NCBI GenBank assembly: GCA_026874595.1
Contig: CM049306.1
Span: 97,767,642 to 97,831,641 of the forward strand
From: Sipunculus nudus
Taxonomy: Eukaryota; Annelida; Sipuncula; Golfingiida; Sipunculidae
DNA: 64,000 nucleotides
Direction of reading: 5' to 3'
Shown here piece after piece: positions 48,901-55,100 of this stretch. Position 1 is the stretch's first letter. Each line of letters starts with the position of its first letter. Position numbers and translations under genes: made by a program. The notes beneath the pieces are model-generated. The model was not told where the DNA came from and did not search any database. It saw only the letters and a program-made list of their open reading frames with translations.

Positions 48901-49868
48901 TTCATGAATAATTGGATCACTTGCTAAGCAGTGTGCCTGAATCAGATTACATCACTTGCATAATTGCAATCTGATTTCATTTAGGGCTGAGCACTTTACA
49001 TTACTGAAAATTTACTCTGGCAATCAGTAAAGAAAATAAAGGATTTACCTTTCTGATAATGAGATAACCTTTCTACTGAGTTTGTTAAATTTATTTATTT
49101 AAAGAGAAACCTAATGTGATCATTAAGTGTGCATGGGAGGTACTTGCAATTTAAGTAGCATCCTACATTTAATACAACCCATATCACATGGGTAACATTA
49201 ACCGGAACTGTTTTCAAACTACATTTGGATCAGTTTAATCCAGTTTATTAAATTAAAATGTACACTGTGACCTGATATCATAACAAAAAATGAGTTTTGT
49301 TTTAAAGTCAGCTTGTAATAAAATGAGGACTTGTCCAAGAGCTGCTGCCTTTATTAGGTAAATTACTTTTGCTGGAATGTTTGTTTCGAAATCGTCATGC
49401 CAAGCATAATTTTCCAAAGGTACTTTGGTCAGAGATCTACAGTATACCTATGACTGCATTTGGGTTTCTGAATATTATATTCTTAATGTAGATACCGTAT
49501 ATATATATATATATAAAGGTCTCATGAGGCCAAATGGCAAAACTTTAAAAATTACCCTATCATTTCAGTCTCTTGAATATATAATAGGGCTATTGCTGAT
49601 TATAACAAATCATTCACAAAGTGTAACAGAAGGAACTAAGGCATTGGATAATAAACATATATGCACTGTTAAACATCTGCAATTATTTTTTAATTTAAGT
49701 GTGAAATTGGATATTATTTAAAACAATAACAAAATCCTATACCTCTTTGACTACAGGATACTTCCTCCTGCATTCAGTCGACAATGTCCGTAGATCAGTG
49801 TTCAGGTTTTCTGCCAGTTTGCGCGCTACAGCACTGATATTTTTCCCTTTAGCAGGTGAAGTAGCCAT
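15370..49868 (-). CDS. MON2: MON2 homologue, 5' part (18 coding exons, 782 codons)
   Basis: MON2 is a large HEAT/armadillo-type scaffold related to the Sec7 Arf-GEFs but without the Sec7 domain. It acts at the trans-Golgi and endosomes with DOP1 and a flippase in retrograde transport (family knowledge). Spliced translation from the minus strand follows human MON2 nearly end to end over its first half: the N-terminal DCB-like part ([17 protein letters not shown]), [55 protein letters not shown] and [17 protein letters not shown] are all clear counterparts. Exon phases are consistent through all 17 introns and no stop interrupts the reading. The start ATG lies in a perfect CCACCATGG context. 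Vertebrate MON2 is about 1,700 residues, so roughly the C-terminal half is missing here; nothing resembling it was found in 1-15369. Introns 12 to 18 carry most of the mobile elements. The identity is assigned from remembered family sequence, not a search. Confidence 0.95.
15855..15909. repeat. (TA)n microsatellite in MON2 intron 17
   Basis: About 20 uninterrupted TA units followed by a few more after a TTTA interruption. Confidence 0.95.
15940..16445 (-). other. GC-richer block, possible decayed coding relic
   Basis: On the minus strand a 69-codon frame (16235-16444, starting [19 protein letters not shown]) continues, after stops and apparent frameshifts, through sequence of clearly higher GC than the intron around it. 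The residues look protein-like but match no family I recognise. It could be a dead transposon ORF or a processed pseudogene. The next kilobase to 17200 shows nothing but a 10-bp triplicate (gtaaagagtg) at 16848-16877. Confidence 0.3.
17245..17460. repeat. tRNA-like SINE fragment with CT/GA microsatellites
   Basis: GGGTTCAATTCC at 17300 is a good B box and follows a short tRNA-like head. It is followed by (CT)n-rich (17350-17372) and (GA)n-rich (17404-17445) tracts, as often seen at SINE tails. Confidence 0.4.
17988..19205 (-). mobile_element. composite family E/B element, copy E1 (both ends present)
   Basis: The left end is CAAGGCCTACAGGCCT (hairpin AGGCCT-AC-AGGCCT, 17990-18003) then GCGAACCTGTG (18007-18017). 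The right end is CACAGGTTCGC (19189-19199), the exact reverse complement, followed by TAAAAA. At 18160 the text switches to the hairpin end of family B (ctagaatatgggtagtcgac), with three or four GGTGGCGCCACC-type modules, and returns to E-specific sequence at about 18775. In the hairpin-3' orientation it begins TTTTTAGC and ends CCTTG before T, exactly as family A does. Confidence 0.75.
19206..21388. other. MON2 intron 17, middle part, no confirmed gene
   Basis: Contains an open frame at 19606-19890 (separate entry) and a 69-codon plus-strand frame at 20108-20317 of unknown meaning. No element termini were recognised. 20460-20700 is somewhat richer in GC. Confidence 0.4.
19606..19890 (+). CDS. 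hypothetical open frame inside MON2 intron 17
   Basis: A 94-codon frame opposite in sense to MON2. The product is Ser/Pro-rich at the start ([14 protein letters not shown]), has a mid section with balanced composition, and ends in a strongly acidic tail ([19 protein letters not shown]). GC is higher than in the surrounding intron. I recognise no family, no splice partner and no promoter. It may be a relic of a transposon or processed gene, or chance. Confidence 0.25.
   Translation: MKGTVIISNSNETAPPPPVSLLVTSELSLAVLQLPIKNTLTAEENLASDAMVPTGYGLSDTDFFYLVTAGKREEAQDDDHESDMTRDEESLPTA
21389..21776 (-). repeat. SINE family S, copy S2
   Basis: The better preserved of the two copies. The minus strand starts GTGGTTCAGGAGTAGGGCAC (A-box region of a tRNA-like head), reaches the B box GAGTTCAAATCTC about 35 bases later, and ends with GGAGGCGGTTACCTCC followed by AACAACAAAAA. 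The terminal hairpin plus short A-rich repeats suggests 3'-end recognition by a partner non-LTR reverse transcriptase (inference). Confidence 0.78.
21840..22320. repeat. possible pogo/Tigger-type repeat fragments around MON2 exon 17
   Basis: Phrases such as tggtcctggattaaaagggg (21904) and atttatccgaaaaaattatt (22230) recall the ends of pogo-like elements, in which TTATCCGAA is common. No paired termini were found. Exon 17 itself lies between the two phrases. Confidence 0.25.
21996..22153 (-). CDS. MON2: MON2 coding exon 17 (codons 701-753)
   Basis: Acceptor ccgtcag|CAT and donor TCACA|GTAAGT, exit phase 2. It encodes [20 protein letters not shown] and [20 protein letters not shown] then FESSQ, colinear with vertebrate MON2. 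Confidence 0.94.
23236..23340 (-). CDS. MON2: MON2 coding exon 16 (codons 666-700)
   Basis: Acceptor ggttacag|TTG and donor CAG|GTATGT, phase 0 to 0, exactly 35 codons. It encodes [20 protein letters not shown] and the following [14 protein letters not shown], matching [20 protein letters not shown]. Its acceptor and first 11 or so codons have been copied several times into the upstream intron (see the minisatellite at 23393-23795). Confidence 0.95.
23393..23795 (-). repeat. minisatellite of MON2 exon 16 acceptor plus exon start
   Basis: Five extra copies of a 79- or 86-bp unit lie directly upstream (in the sense of transcription) of exon 16. Each contains, on the minus strand, GACAGCCAAGAACATTCAGT and the next dozen exon bases, preceded by a degraded or intact 3' splice site. 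Unit starts (tagccctc or equivalent) are at 23393, 23472, 23551, 23637 and 23716; the true exon copy is at 23307. The copy at 23577-23592 retains GGTTACAG before the exon-like part. Confidence 0.93.
24426..26814 (+). pseudogene. ORF1 (gag-like, three zinc knuckles) of the non-LTR element, broken
   Basis: The ATG at 24426 opens a frame ([20 protein letters not shown]) that runs to 24815, is interrupted by element N1, and resumes in the same phase at 25879. Three Cys/His knuckles follow: CX2CX4HX4C at 26032-26073, CX2CX4HX4C at 26089-26130, and CX2CX3HX6C at 26149-26193. The last has the ATSYRGCP phrase typical of Jockey/I-group ORF1 proteins. A TGA at 26116 falls inside the second knuckle and a TAA at 26482 precedes an acidic C-terminal part (to 26814). 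These proteins bind element RNA as nucleic-acid chaperones. Two in-frame stops plus the insertion make this copy inactive. Confidence 0.8.
24816..25876. mobile_element. TA-flanked inverted-repeat element N1
   Basis: Left end TA|CTGTGGTTG, right end CAACCACAG|TA: 9-bp perfect outer repeats, with TTCGCG-rich subterminal text on both sides (attcgcgatattcgcgg; aaccgcgaaaattc). 1061 bp, no transposase frame. Two phrases like tgcccgccgggcagtaa repeat inside. It is inserted in ORF1 of the non-LTR element and is therefore younger than it. Confidence 0.85.
27767..27906 (-). CDS. MON2: MON2 coding exon 15 (codons 619-665)
   Basis: Acceptor atcatcag|CT and donor CATG|GTAATC. It encodes a Gly/Ser-rich linker and [20 protein letters not shown], equivalent to QQVVAVGQPLAVQPQGTVM. 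A second AG seven bases further in (ctcacag) would shift the frame into an early TAA, so the first AG is chosen. Confidence 0.9.
30338..30765. mobile_element. TA-flanked inverted-repeat element N2
   Basis: The same termini as N1 (TA|CTGTGGTTG...CAACCACAG|TA) and the same TTCGCGA-rich subterminal sequence, but only 428 bp long: a shorter deletion derivative or MITE of the same family. Confidence 0.85.
30770..31833. mobile_element. TA-flanked inverted-repeat element P1
   Basis: Left end TA|CTGTGGATTCCGAAT, right end TCAGAATCCGCAG|TA. The first dozen bases are mirrored with one mismatch, and the subterminal phrases aatttcgtgg/ccatgaaatt also mirror. 1064 bp, no transposase. It is inserted immediately next to N2, the two sharing a TATA at the junction. 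Confidence 0.8.
32525..32709 (-). CDS. MON2: MON2 coding exon 14 (codons 557-619)
   Basis: Acceptor tctacag|C and donor AGAG|GTAAGG. It encodes [40 protein letters not shown] and [11 protein letters not shown], a well conserved block; the tail (GPPPVIQRG) is variable. Confidence 0.95.
33153..34612 (-). mobile_element. family B element, copy B1, with 281-bp tandem repeats
   Basis: Left end CTAG (33153) then hairpin GTAGTCG-ACAAG-CGACTAC (33164-33182) then GTATCCGCC (33185-33193). Right end GGCGGATAC (34601-34609) then AAT. The centre is a four-unit tandem array with a 280-281-bp period, each unit holding two 12-bp palindromes GGTGGCGCCACC alternately 131 and 149 bases apart (33443, 33574, 33723, 33855, 34004, 34135; a decayed one at 34284). 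A GGCGGCGGCGG run precedes the right end. It lies in MON2 intron 13. Confidence 0.85.
34768..34846 (-). CDS. MON2: MON2 coding exon 13 (codons 531-557)
   Basis: Acceptor attttag|AA and donor TCCAG|GTAACT. This short exon encodes [18 protein letters not shown], equivalent to VNACWCGLLAALSLLLD. Frame and both splice sites agree with its neighbours. Confidence 0.9.
35206..36695 (-). mobile_element. partial family A relative with a 679-bp tandem duplication
   Basis: Ends at right with a family A-type terminus (GATGACTTATAGTCACTGAG then CTAAAAAA). The phrase ccaacagcctggggagcata recurs at 35222 and 35901, and the two 679-bp copies match along their length with scattered differences. The segment before the right end (acggacggaccaacggacgg) is mirrored near the ends of A1 and A2. 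No hairpin end is present. Confidence 0.6.
36908..39188 (-). mobile_element. family D element, copy D1, with tandem palindrome array
   Basis: Left end CTAG (36908) then hairpin GGCACC-GCA-GGTGCC (36921-36935) then GTATCGCCAGAC (36939-36950). Right end GTCTGGCGATAC (39174-39185) then AAT, an exact 12-bp reverse complement, itself part of a second hairpin CCAGAC-TAT-GTCTGG. Six GGTGGC(G/A)CCACC palindromes occur at 37202, 37524, 37860, 38184, 38520 and 38846, alternately about 324 and 336 apart, giving a 660-bp higher-order period. A (GCG)n run precedes the right end, as in B1. It lies in MON2 intron 12. Confidence 0.88.
39189..40195. other. MON2 intron 12, part next to exon 12
   Basis: No element ends recognised. 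CACCAGAGGGAGCAC at 39349 resembles a CTCF-type motif. Short overlapping open frames on both strands at 39300-39500 show no coding evidence. Confidence 0.4.
40196..40371 (-). CDS. MON2: MON2 coding exon 12 (codons 472-531)
   Basis: Acceptor tatatag|T and donor TCAG|GTACTA. It encodes [20 protein letters not shown] and [18 protein letters not shown], then an acidic Ser/Thr/Glu linker of about 25 residues of low conservation. The 5.3-kb intron that follows holds element D1 and a partial family A copy. Confidence 0.93.
40935..41094 (-). CDS. MON2: MON2 coding exon 11 (codons 419-472)
   Basis: Acceptor gttacag|GA and donor ATATT|GTAAGT. A Gly/Pro-rich linker leads to [20 protein letters not shown], matching the GGGVTLLPAFEYRGTWIPI segment of vertebrate MON2. 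The antisense strand of the LPLVV codons reads ACCACCAGGGGGAGCC, which resembles a CTCF core. Confidence 0.91.
41996..42120 (-). CDS. MON2: MON2 coding exon 10 (codons 377-419)
   Basis: Acceptor attgtag|A completes a Lys codon. The exon encodes [20 protein letters not shown] then [12 protein letters not shown], equivalent to [20 protein letters not shown] in vertebrates. Donor CAGG|GTCAGT, exit phase 1. Confidence 0.92.
42461..42585 (-). CDS. MON2: MON2 coding exon 9 (codons 336-377)
   Basis: Acceptor atttcag|GCA and donor TTAAA|GTGAGC, exit phase 2. It encodes [20 protein letters not shown] and the following [18 protein letters not shown]. Confidence 0.94.
43104..43298 (-). CDS. MON2: MON2 coding exon 8 (codons 271-335)
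   Basis: Acceptor tttttag|CAT and donor CTG|GTAGGT, phase 0 to 0. It contains [20 protein letters not shown] and, after a Pro-rich insert ([16 protein letters not shown]), the [18 protein letters not shown] helices. Confidence 0.94.
43846..43971 (-). CDS. MON2: MON2 coding exon 7 (codons 229-270)
   Basis: Acceptor ttgtacag|GAT and donor AAG|GTATGT, phase 0 to 0. It encodes [20 protein letters not shown] followed by [20 protein letters not shown], nearly identical to the vertebrate protein and the strongest single piece of evidence for MON2. A short stretch of the exon edge is repeated about 50 bp upstream in intron 6. Confidence 0.96.
44285..44400. repeat. interspersed repeat fragment in MON2 intron 6
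   Basis: The phrase agacggacaaacagagctga, followed by a decayed tctgttgag...gggttaatgac, parallels 7727-7800. Confidence 0.4.
44722..44822 (-). CDS. MON2: MON2 coding exon 6 (codons 195-228)
   Basis: Acceptor tttgcag|CA and donor CAG|GTAAGT; entry in phase 1, exit in phase 0. A variable Pro/Lys-rich linker leads into [13 protein letters not shown], equivalent to LKPCAKDAYMLFQ in vertebrates. Confidence 0.92.
45715..45847 (-). CDS. MON2: MON2 coding exon 5 (codons 151-195 first base)
   Basis: Acceptor cttgcag|GCT and donor CAAG|GTGAGT, exit phase 1. It encodes [20 protein letters not shown] then [16 protein letters not shown], one of the most conserved MON2 blocks (human [11 protein letters not shown]...AAATVRQ). 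Confidence 0.94.
46343..46474 (-). CDS. MON2: MON2 coding exon 4 (codons 107-150)
   Basis: Acceptor ttatcag|CCT and donor AAG|GTACAT, phase 0 to 0. It encodes [19 protein letters not shown] then [20 protein letters not shown], closely matching the [20 protein letters not shown] region of vertebrate MON2. MITE M2 begins 27 bp upstream of this exon in intron 3. Confidence 0.93.
46501..46794. mobile_element. MITE family M, copy M2
   Basis: Left end AGGCCAAAAAAATAAAAGGT and right end TGAGAACCATACCTTTTTTT, with the outer GGCCT of the right end lost. Colinear with M1 inside (tcatatgatcagggaaaa, gtaaaagcactacattacaa). It lies 27 bp upstream of MON2 exon 4. Confidence 0.83.
46800..47310. other. MON2 intron 3, remaining part
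   Basis: AT-rich, no structure recognised. Confidence 0.4.
47495..47622 (-). CDS. MON2: MON2 coding exon 3 (codons 64-106)
   Basis: Acceptor ttttgcag|GA and donor ATG|GTAAGT; entry in phase 1, exit in phase 0. It contains [20 protein letters not shown] followed by [14 protein letters not shown], the conserved HEAT-like helix pair of the N-terminal domain. Confidence 0.92.
47960..48023 (-). CDS. MON2: MON2 coding exon 2 (codons 43-64 first base)
   Basis: Acceptor ttgtag|GCA and donor CCAG|GTAACA, ending in phase 1. It encodes [19 protein letters not shown], matching the AAESG...KTIAAR stretch that follows PPVKE in vertebrate MON2. Confidence 0.9.
48287..48752 (-). mobile_element. family A element, copy A4 (hairpin end only)
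   Basis: Starts CAAGGGACCCATGCGTCACG (hairpin, one mismatch from the perfect palindrome) then CACTCAGCTG. It continues for about 465 bp as a close inverted copy of 55690-56169 (copy A2), including a 62-codon frame found in both. It stops abruptly near 48752. MON2 intron 1. Confidence 0.75.
48753..49742. other. MON2 intron 1, proximal part
   Basis: AT-rich; a short (TA)n run at 49498-49515; nothing else recognised. Confidence 0.4.
49743..49868 (-). CDS. MON2: MON2 coding exon 1 (codons 1-42)
   Basis: ATG at 49868-49866 within CCACCATGG, a perfect Kozak context. It encodes an initiator Met, a short Ser/Lys-rich head and the conserved N-terminal helix ending YPVVKE. The donor is GAG|GTATAG and the exon ends in phase 0. 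A tag|G acceptor-like site lies about 25 bases upstream, so a separate 5' UTR exon is possible. Confidence 0.93.
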
Positions 49869-51907
49869 GGTGGAAATCTTCCTTTTTTCCTACCACAAAC
49901 AGATAAAATTACAAATCTGATGTATGCAGTGTCAGTTAATCAGTCTCTGCAGATAAAAAAAAACCAGGCTCAGTTGTTTCCTTTTCACTTAATAAAAAGG
50001 AGATTATAAAAAAACTGCTTAAAGTTTACAGTCAATTTAACTTTGATGTGATAAACCACGGGCCACACGTATGTTGTTTTGATCTGAAGAAATTATTATA
50101 ACAAGTATCCAAGCATTAAATGTTGCCAGGATATGTAGTCTTAACAGTTGTCTTAAAGTCTCATCACGGATTGCAGAGACCGGCAAAGTAGTCAGCCAGA
50201 GCTAGAACCCATACACTACTCGCTTGAGTGGGCCGAACCCCAGTCACGGTACAGTGTCAGTACGGTAAGACACCGACTCGTCTGTCACCAAGTTCTTGCC
50301 GCCAACGTGGCGCGTAATTACGTATCTGACCTCAACGGTTAATTTGTTTACTTCTTAGGTATACTCCTGTGCTCTGAGAGCTAATGTTTTGAACAAACAA
50401 ACACGTATGACTTCACTGTTCAGTTGGGCGTACACTGTGATGTCATCTGCGAATGGAAGCTGCCATATTGTCCACACACATGGCGCCACCTACCAAAACA
50501 AACCGGGATGGTTTCACATCATGCAACGTCATCACAGGTCGTGACGCACTTATGAATATTCATACAGTAATAAGTAGTTCAGCTTGTTTGCATTGTATTG
50601 TAAGAAATTTTTATTTAAAACAATGGCAATCTCTGAAACATGTGTTAACATTTGTTGAAGATTTAAGATAAAAGCATATGGAAAACCATTTTGATATTTT
50701 TTATTCAAACGAATTAATAGGCGTATACCACTGGATCAGACAGCTAGGCTTATTTAACAGACCATATAATATAATATAATATAATATAATATAATATAAT
50801 ATAATATAATATAATATAATATAATATAATATAATTTTATAATAATTTTATAATATATGATGACATCAATATATTTTATAATATATTTTATAGTGAATTT
50901 TACAGGATTTTACAATATATTTTACAATATAATATATTATATAATATAATATACATGTATAAGAGTGTTGATGAAGAGTTAATCGTTGTTCAAATTTCAA
51001 ATAAATGGACTTAACCTACCAACACATACGATAAACATTTTCATAATAATATAATTATTTGTAATTAATCACTATCTAGTTCATTCATTTACACATTTTT
51101 TTCTGCCAGTACATTCATTATAATGCCAATATATAATGTATGCAGCACGAGAATCGTCAACTTATCTCAAATAATTTGAAAATGTGTGTTTGTGGGAGGG
51201 GGGGGGGGGGGGGCATATCTGTGGGAGGGGCTGGTACCCCGAGCGCTCACGTTGGATGGGTACGACACAGTTTTCTACGGGTAGTTATAGGTACGGAACC
51301 GGTTTTCTGATCACAACTGTGCTGAGCTGTATTTGTTAGATTTAAAGGCGAAGTCCTATTCATATCTGTCAGTGAGTGTACACCAGTTTTAGACTCAATA
51401 CTAATAATTTTAGTTCGGTTGCTAGATCCACAATAATAATTTTATTCAGAATTATGCAGAATCCCCATGCTCTGTTGTGGGCGATAATGAGGCGATTTGT
51501 ATCCAGAAGTCCAGTTTGACAGAAGGTTGCTGTTTGTCCTTGAAACCATACTTTATTAAAACAAACGTATATGTTCTGGCATATGATCATAAAAAGTGTA
51601 TGGGTTCAGAATTAACAATATCAGAAAATCTCGCATCAGTATGTTTTAAACTTGTTGTAATATTTAAAACTGCTGATATATATAATTATTACTAGACCCA
51701 GTTGTGGCCCTGTTTTGGATCAGTCTAATTTTATGTTTAACAATTCTCTTGGCGTAAAATATCAGTTATATGTCACTAATATTCTACTTTTCAGGAATTC
51801 ACTGATGATGTCGGATGGCAAAAAGTGACAGGTATATGAGCTGCATACAGATTCTCCAAGTACATGAAATTTGATTCTGCTTTAAAACTCCAGAAAGAAA
51901 GCAGAAA
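49869..51907. promoter_or_regulatory. shared intergenic interval of MON2 and TIMMDC1 (candidate bidirectional promoter)
   Basis: The start codons of the two divergent genes are 2.04 kb apart. Two pieces are richer in CpG than the surroundings: 50160-50540 (with TGATGTCATC, a CRE/ATF-like string, and GCTGCCATATTG, whose reverse complement resembles a YY1 site) and 51230-51310. Between them lie the (ATAAT)n run and AT-rich DNA. No TATA box at a convincing position was seen. The actual start sites and any 5' UTR exons cannot be fixed from sequence alone. Confidence 0.5.
50763..50838. repeat. (ATAAT)n microsatellite
   Basis: About 15 nearly perfect 5-bp units, followed to about 50950 by degenerate ATATAAT/TTTATAAT derivatives. 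It lies between the candidate promoters of MON2 and TIMMDC1 and may be length-polymorphic. Confidence 0.95.
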
Positions 51908-52179
51908 ATGGATTCTAATTCAAGGATTGGGCTGGTCACCTTTCAGCCTCATGGAACGATGCAGAGGACTTGTGCACAACACTGTTATTACAGGGTTAGA
52001 AGGTTACTTAGGGTTCCTGTTGTACATGCTCAGGAGGCCCAGCTGACAATGCCGGGTCCCATGAAAATGAGCCCAAATGTAAATGAAAATACAAAGACAC
52101 ATGTCAGTGATAAAGAAATAGAAGAATATTTAGAACAAGAAACTGGGATGGACCGACTCAGTAATTTATTTAAGAAAGA
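51908..52179 (+). CDS. TIMMDC1: TIMMDC1 coding exon 1 (codons 1-91)
   Basis: The ATG at 51908 (GAAAATGG context) is the first Met after an in-frame TGA at 51872. A second Met at codon 17 begins an Arg-rich, acid-free stretch (MQRTCAQHCYYRVRRLLRVP) that looks like a mitochondrial presequence and may be the real start. Then come a Glu/Lys-rich region and GMDRLSNLFKK. Donor AAGA|GTAAGT, phase 2. Confidence 0.82.
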
Positions 52180-55100
52180 GTAAGTACATTCAGATGTTTT
52201 AGTGTTAAATGAGCATTTATACAGGCAAAAAGTCTAAACATGTTAAGTTACACTAAAATGTAGCAAGCACAAAACATAAACCAAAGCATCCATGCAATTT
52301 TCAAATCTAAAAACTTGGTCATGTTGTATGTAAGCTGTAGTTAGTTTTATCTTATTATACTCCCAACTCATGCCTGCAATTTAATTTAAATGGAGAACAC
52401 TTTCAGTAATTATAATTTGACCTCTTTTTTAAGTCTTTTAGGCAAACCACATCCTACAACAGAGCTGGTTCTTGGTGTTTCACAACAGACAGGTCTTCTG
52501 TCGTTTATAATCATGTCATACCTGGGAGGGAAAGCATCAAGAGAAAACTTCCTTGAGAAGAACAGAGCAACAGCATGGTCAACCAAGTTCAGAGCAGCTG
52601 TAAGTCAGTCTCTTCAGCTCAGCTGATTTTCATTCAAACAGAACTTTGTGGTGGGTCTTTGTCCATTATCCGTTCTCTCAGGTCATTCAGTCATCTTGCC
52701 ATCCAGTTGGTGAAAACAATAGTTTATTGAATATCAAATACATCAATAAATTGGCCCATCTATAACCACTGGAATGTTACATAAATGTATTTTTTTAGTG
52801 AAAACTCCAGCATACCAATTATGCATAGGATGCATGGAATATTCCATTTTTAGCTCAGCTGACAGCTTAAAAGGGTACAAATCATGACCACTAGACCTAG
52901 AAACTTCTTACTGAAAACCTGAAACTAGGTCACTGTTACCATTATCCTCATAGCTATGGGGCTCTAAATTACCCCTAAGAATAATTAAAAATTTGATTTG
53001 TTTTATCAACTGTTGATAAGTACATAATAAATTAAATAGTGGTGGGCCGATCATCGAGTTTTTTTTAAAGTCAGTTGGTTTGCTGCCACTTTCAAGCGCT
53101 CGATTACCAAAGGCAACAATCGATTACATCATACTCATGATTGTTTTTTCGAGAATGACTTTATGTTAAGGCAAAAATTATTCTTCCATTTTTTTAAAAC
53201 ATTCCGCGCTTCATATAATGAGTCTGTTTTCCCATATCTAACTGAGTATGACACGGCAGATGAGAGAACGGAGGACCTATTACACCTGTGTGAACTCGCA
53301 GGGATCGAGCTGCAGAATTAGCGGAGAGTTGTCTAACGAGATGTTCATTGCAAAATATGGGCGATATGGCGTTAAAATGCTCCATAATTCTCCAGGTCTA
53401 TGCCAATTTTGCGAGATTCTCTTAGAAATAATCTCTTCAACTGATGCCAGGTGCCGCTGCCGCATGAGTAATTATATATTAAGTTTCAATTACTTTTTTT
53501 CAAATTTTTACCAAAAATTATATAGGCCTGTAATTTTCCTGACGGTCCTGTGAAACCAGTATGCATGTCGGCGGTCGTCGTAAGTGTTATAAAATGAAAG
53601 TCCTTGCTGGTGGTGAAGTTAAAATGATAGGCGGGAGTATTTATAAGGGCCAGCAAGTAGATGTCTTGGACTGTGGTTTAATTCTTGATTATTATATTTA
53701 ATTAAAATGAAACTTTGAATAGCATATCTTAGTTATAATAGGAAATATAAAAAAGGCAAAGACTTCTTTTCATAAGGTAGAATTACTAAGACATACGGGC
53801 TTGGTTAAGAGAGTACAGTTTCACAGATAATTGCATATTTCTTTATATTTGTCTGAACTGATTAATAACCGATCATCGATCGGTTTGCCTAAACCGATGA
53901 TCGATTATGAAAAAGGAACCGACTTTCACCACTAAAATTAAAATCTGTATTTTGTGGCAAATGGTATTATTGTAATTTAAGTTCTTTTTGTCTTTGATAA
54001 TGGGCAACCTGATGCATTGTTTGATGTTTTAGTATTAATAATTTCCTTTATTTATTACAGAGAGCTCATACAGATGCAATATTCCTTGGAGGGATGAAAA
54101 CTGGATTTAAGTGGGCCTTGAAAGTGGGCTTTTTTACATTATCTTTTATGTAAGTATCAAAACAAAACAGTTCTGGGTTTATTATGGCATTGTTAAGGCT
54201 GGTCGTGACCATGGACTCTAGTTCTAATCATGTCTAATTTTCTTTCAAATGTCAAACTCTTACTGAGAGCAGTGAATAATAGGAAAAAAAATTACTGATG
54301 CTCGGCTTTTCATTTAAGATTTTTTCTATGTAGACCAAGCCCTAAATTATGGTCAATATAAAATTAGATCAGTTTAAATCATATGCAGTAATAACTTGGA
54401 TCTTTAATATTTTCAGCCTATCTCATAGATTTAAAGTACTCTCTGAAATTAGCTTATAGTGTCCCAGTTTGTTTTCATTTGTGAATTGACTTAATGTGAT
54501 TGTGACTGTTTTTCCTGTTGCCAGGAGTGTTTCACAAGGAATATCAACATATCGTAACAAGACCAGCTTTATAGAATACAGTGCAGCAGGAGGTAAGTCC
54601 ACTCATCTATTAAGTACAGAGCAGTTTAAGTTGATGTTCTGACTTTATTCAGACACTTTGTTCAGTGACAAATAAGTTAAATCTCACTTGAAGTAAGAGG
54701 GGCAGGTAGGAGGGGTGGATGGTGTAGAAATATTCTGAAAATTGAGGCTGTAATAGTGCAAATAGGGTAGATTTGGTGCTTTGTTTTAGTATTACCCTTT
54801 TTAGCTCAGCTGACTATAAGTCATCTGAGCTATAGTCGTGGTCCATTGTCCGTCGTCCGTCCGGATGTCCTTCCATAAGACTGGCACGTTTCGACACCAT
54901 TGGACCTACGAATCTGAAATTTGCCATGCAGTTAGATGTCCCAAAAATCTCCTACCATGCCGAAAATTGGGTCAATAGGACTTATAGACTTATATATTAT
55001 GCATGCTTGAGCGAAGCATACACTGGGGCAGCCAGGCAGCTAATGCCCAGCCACAGATGATAGAGGTGTCCAACCAAACTCATCTAGTAGTTGTTTTGAA

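Noticed and set aside
49425-49721. 98-codon plus-strand frame in MON2 intron 1
   Set aside because: Spans a TA microsatellite, low-complexity composition, no homologue recognised.
50478-50496. GGCGCCACCT near the promoter as a copy of the family B/D palindrome
   Set aside because: Only half of the palindrome is present and no flanking B or D text; chance is likely.
51477-51695. 72-codon frame upstream of TIMMDC1 as a separate small gene
   Set aside because: Overlaps an equally long antisense frame and has no recognisable motif; likely 5' flank or UTR.
52434-52445. Alternative acceptor tcttttag|GC at 52441 for TIMMDC1 exon 2
   Set aside because: It does not keep the frame with the GA|GT donor of exon 1; aag|T at 52434 does and gives KKD as in the family.
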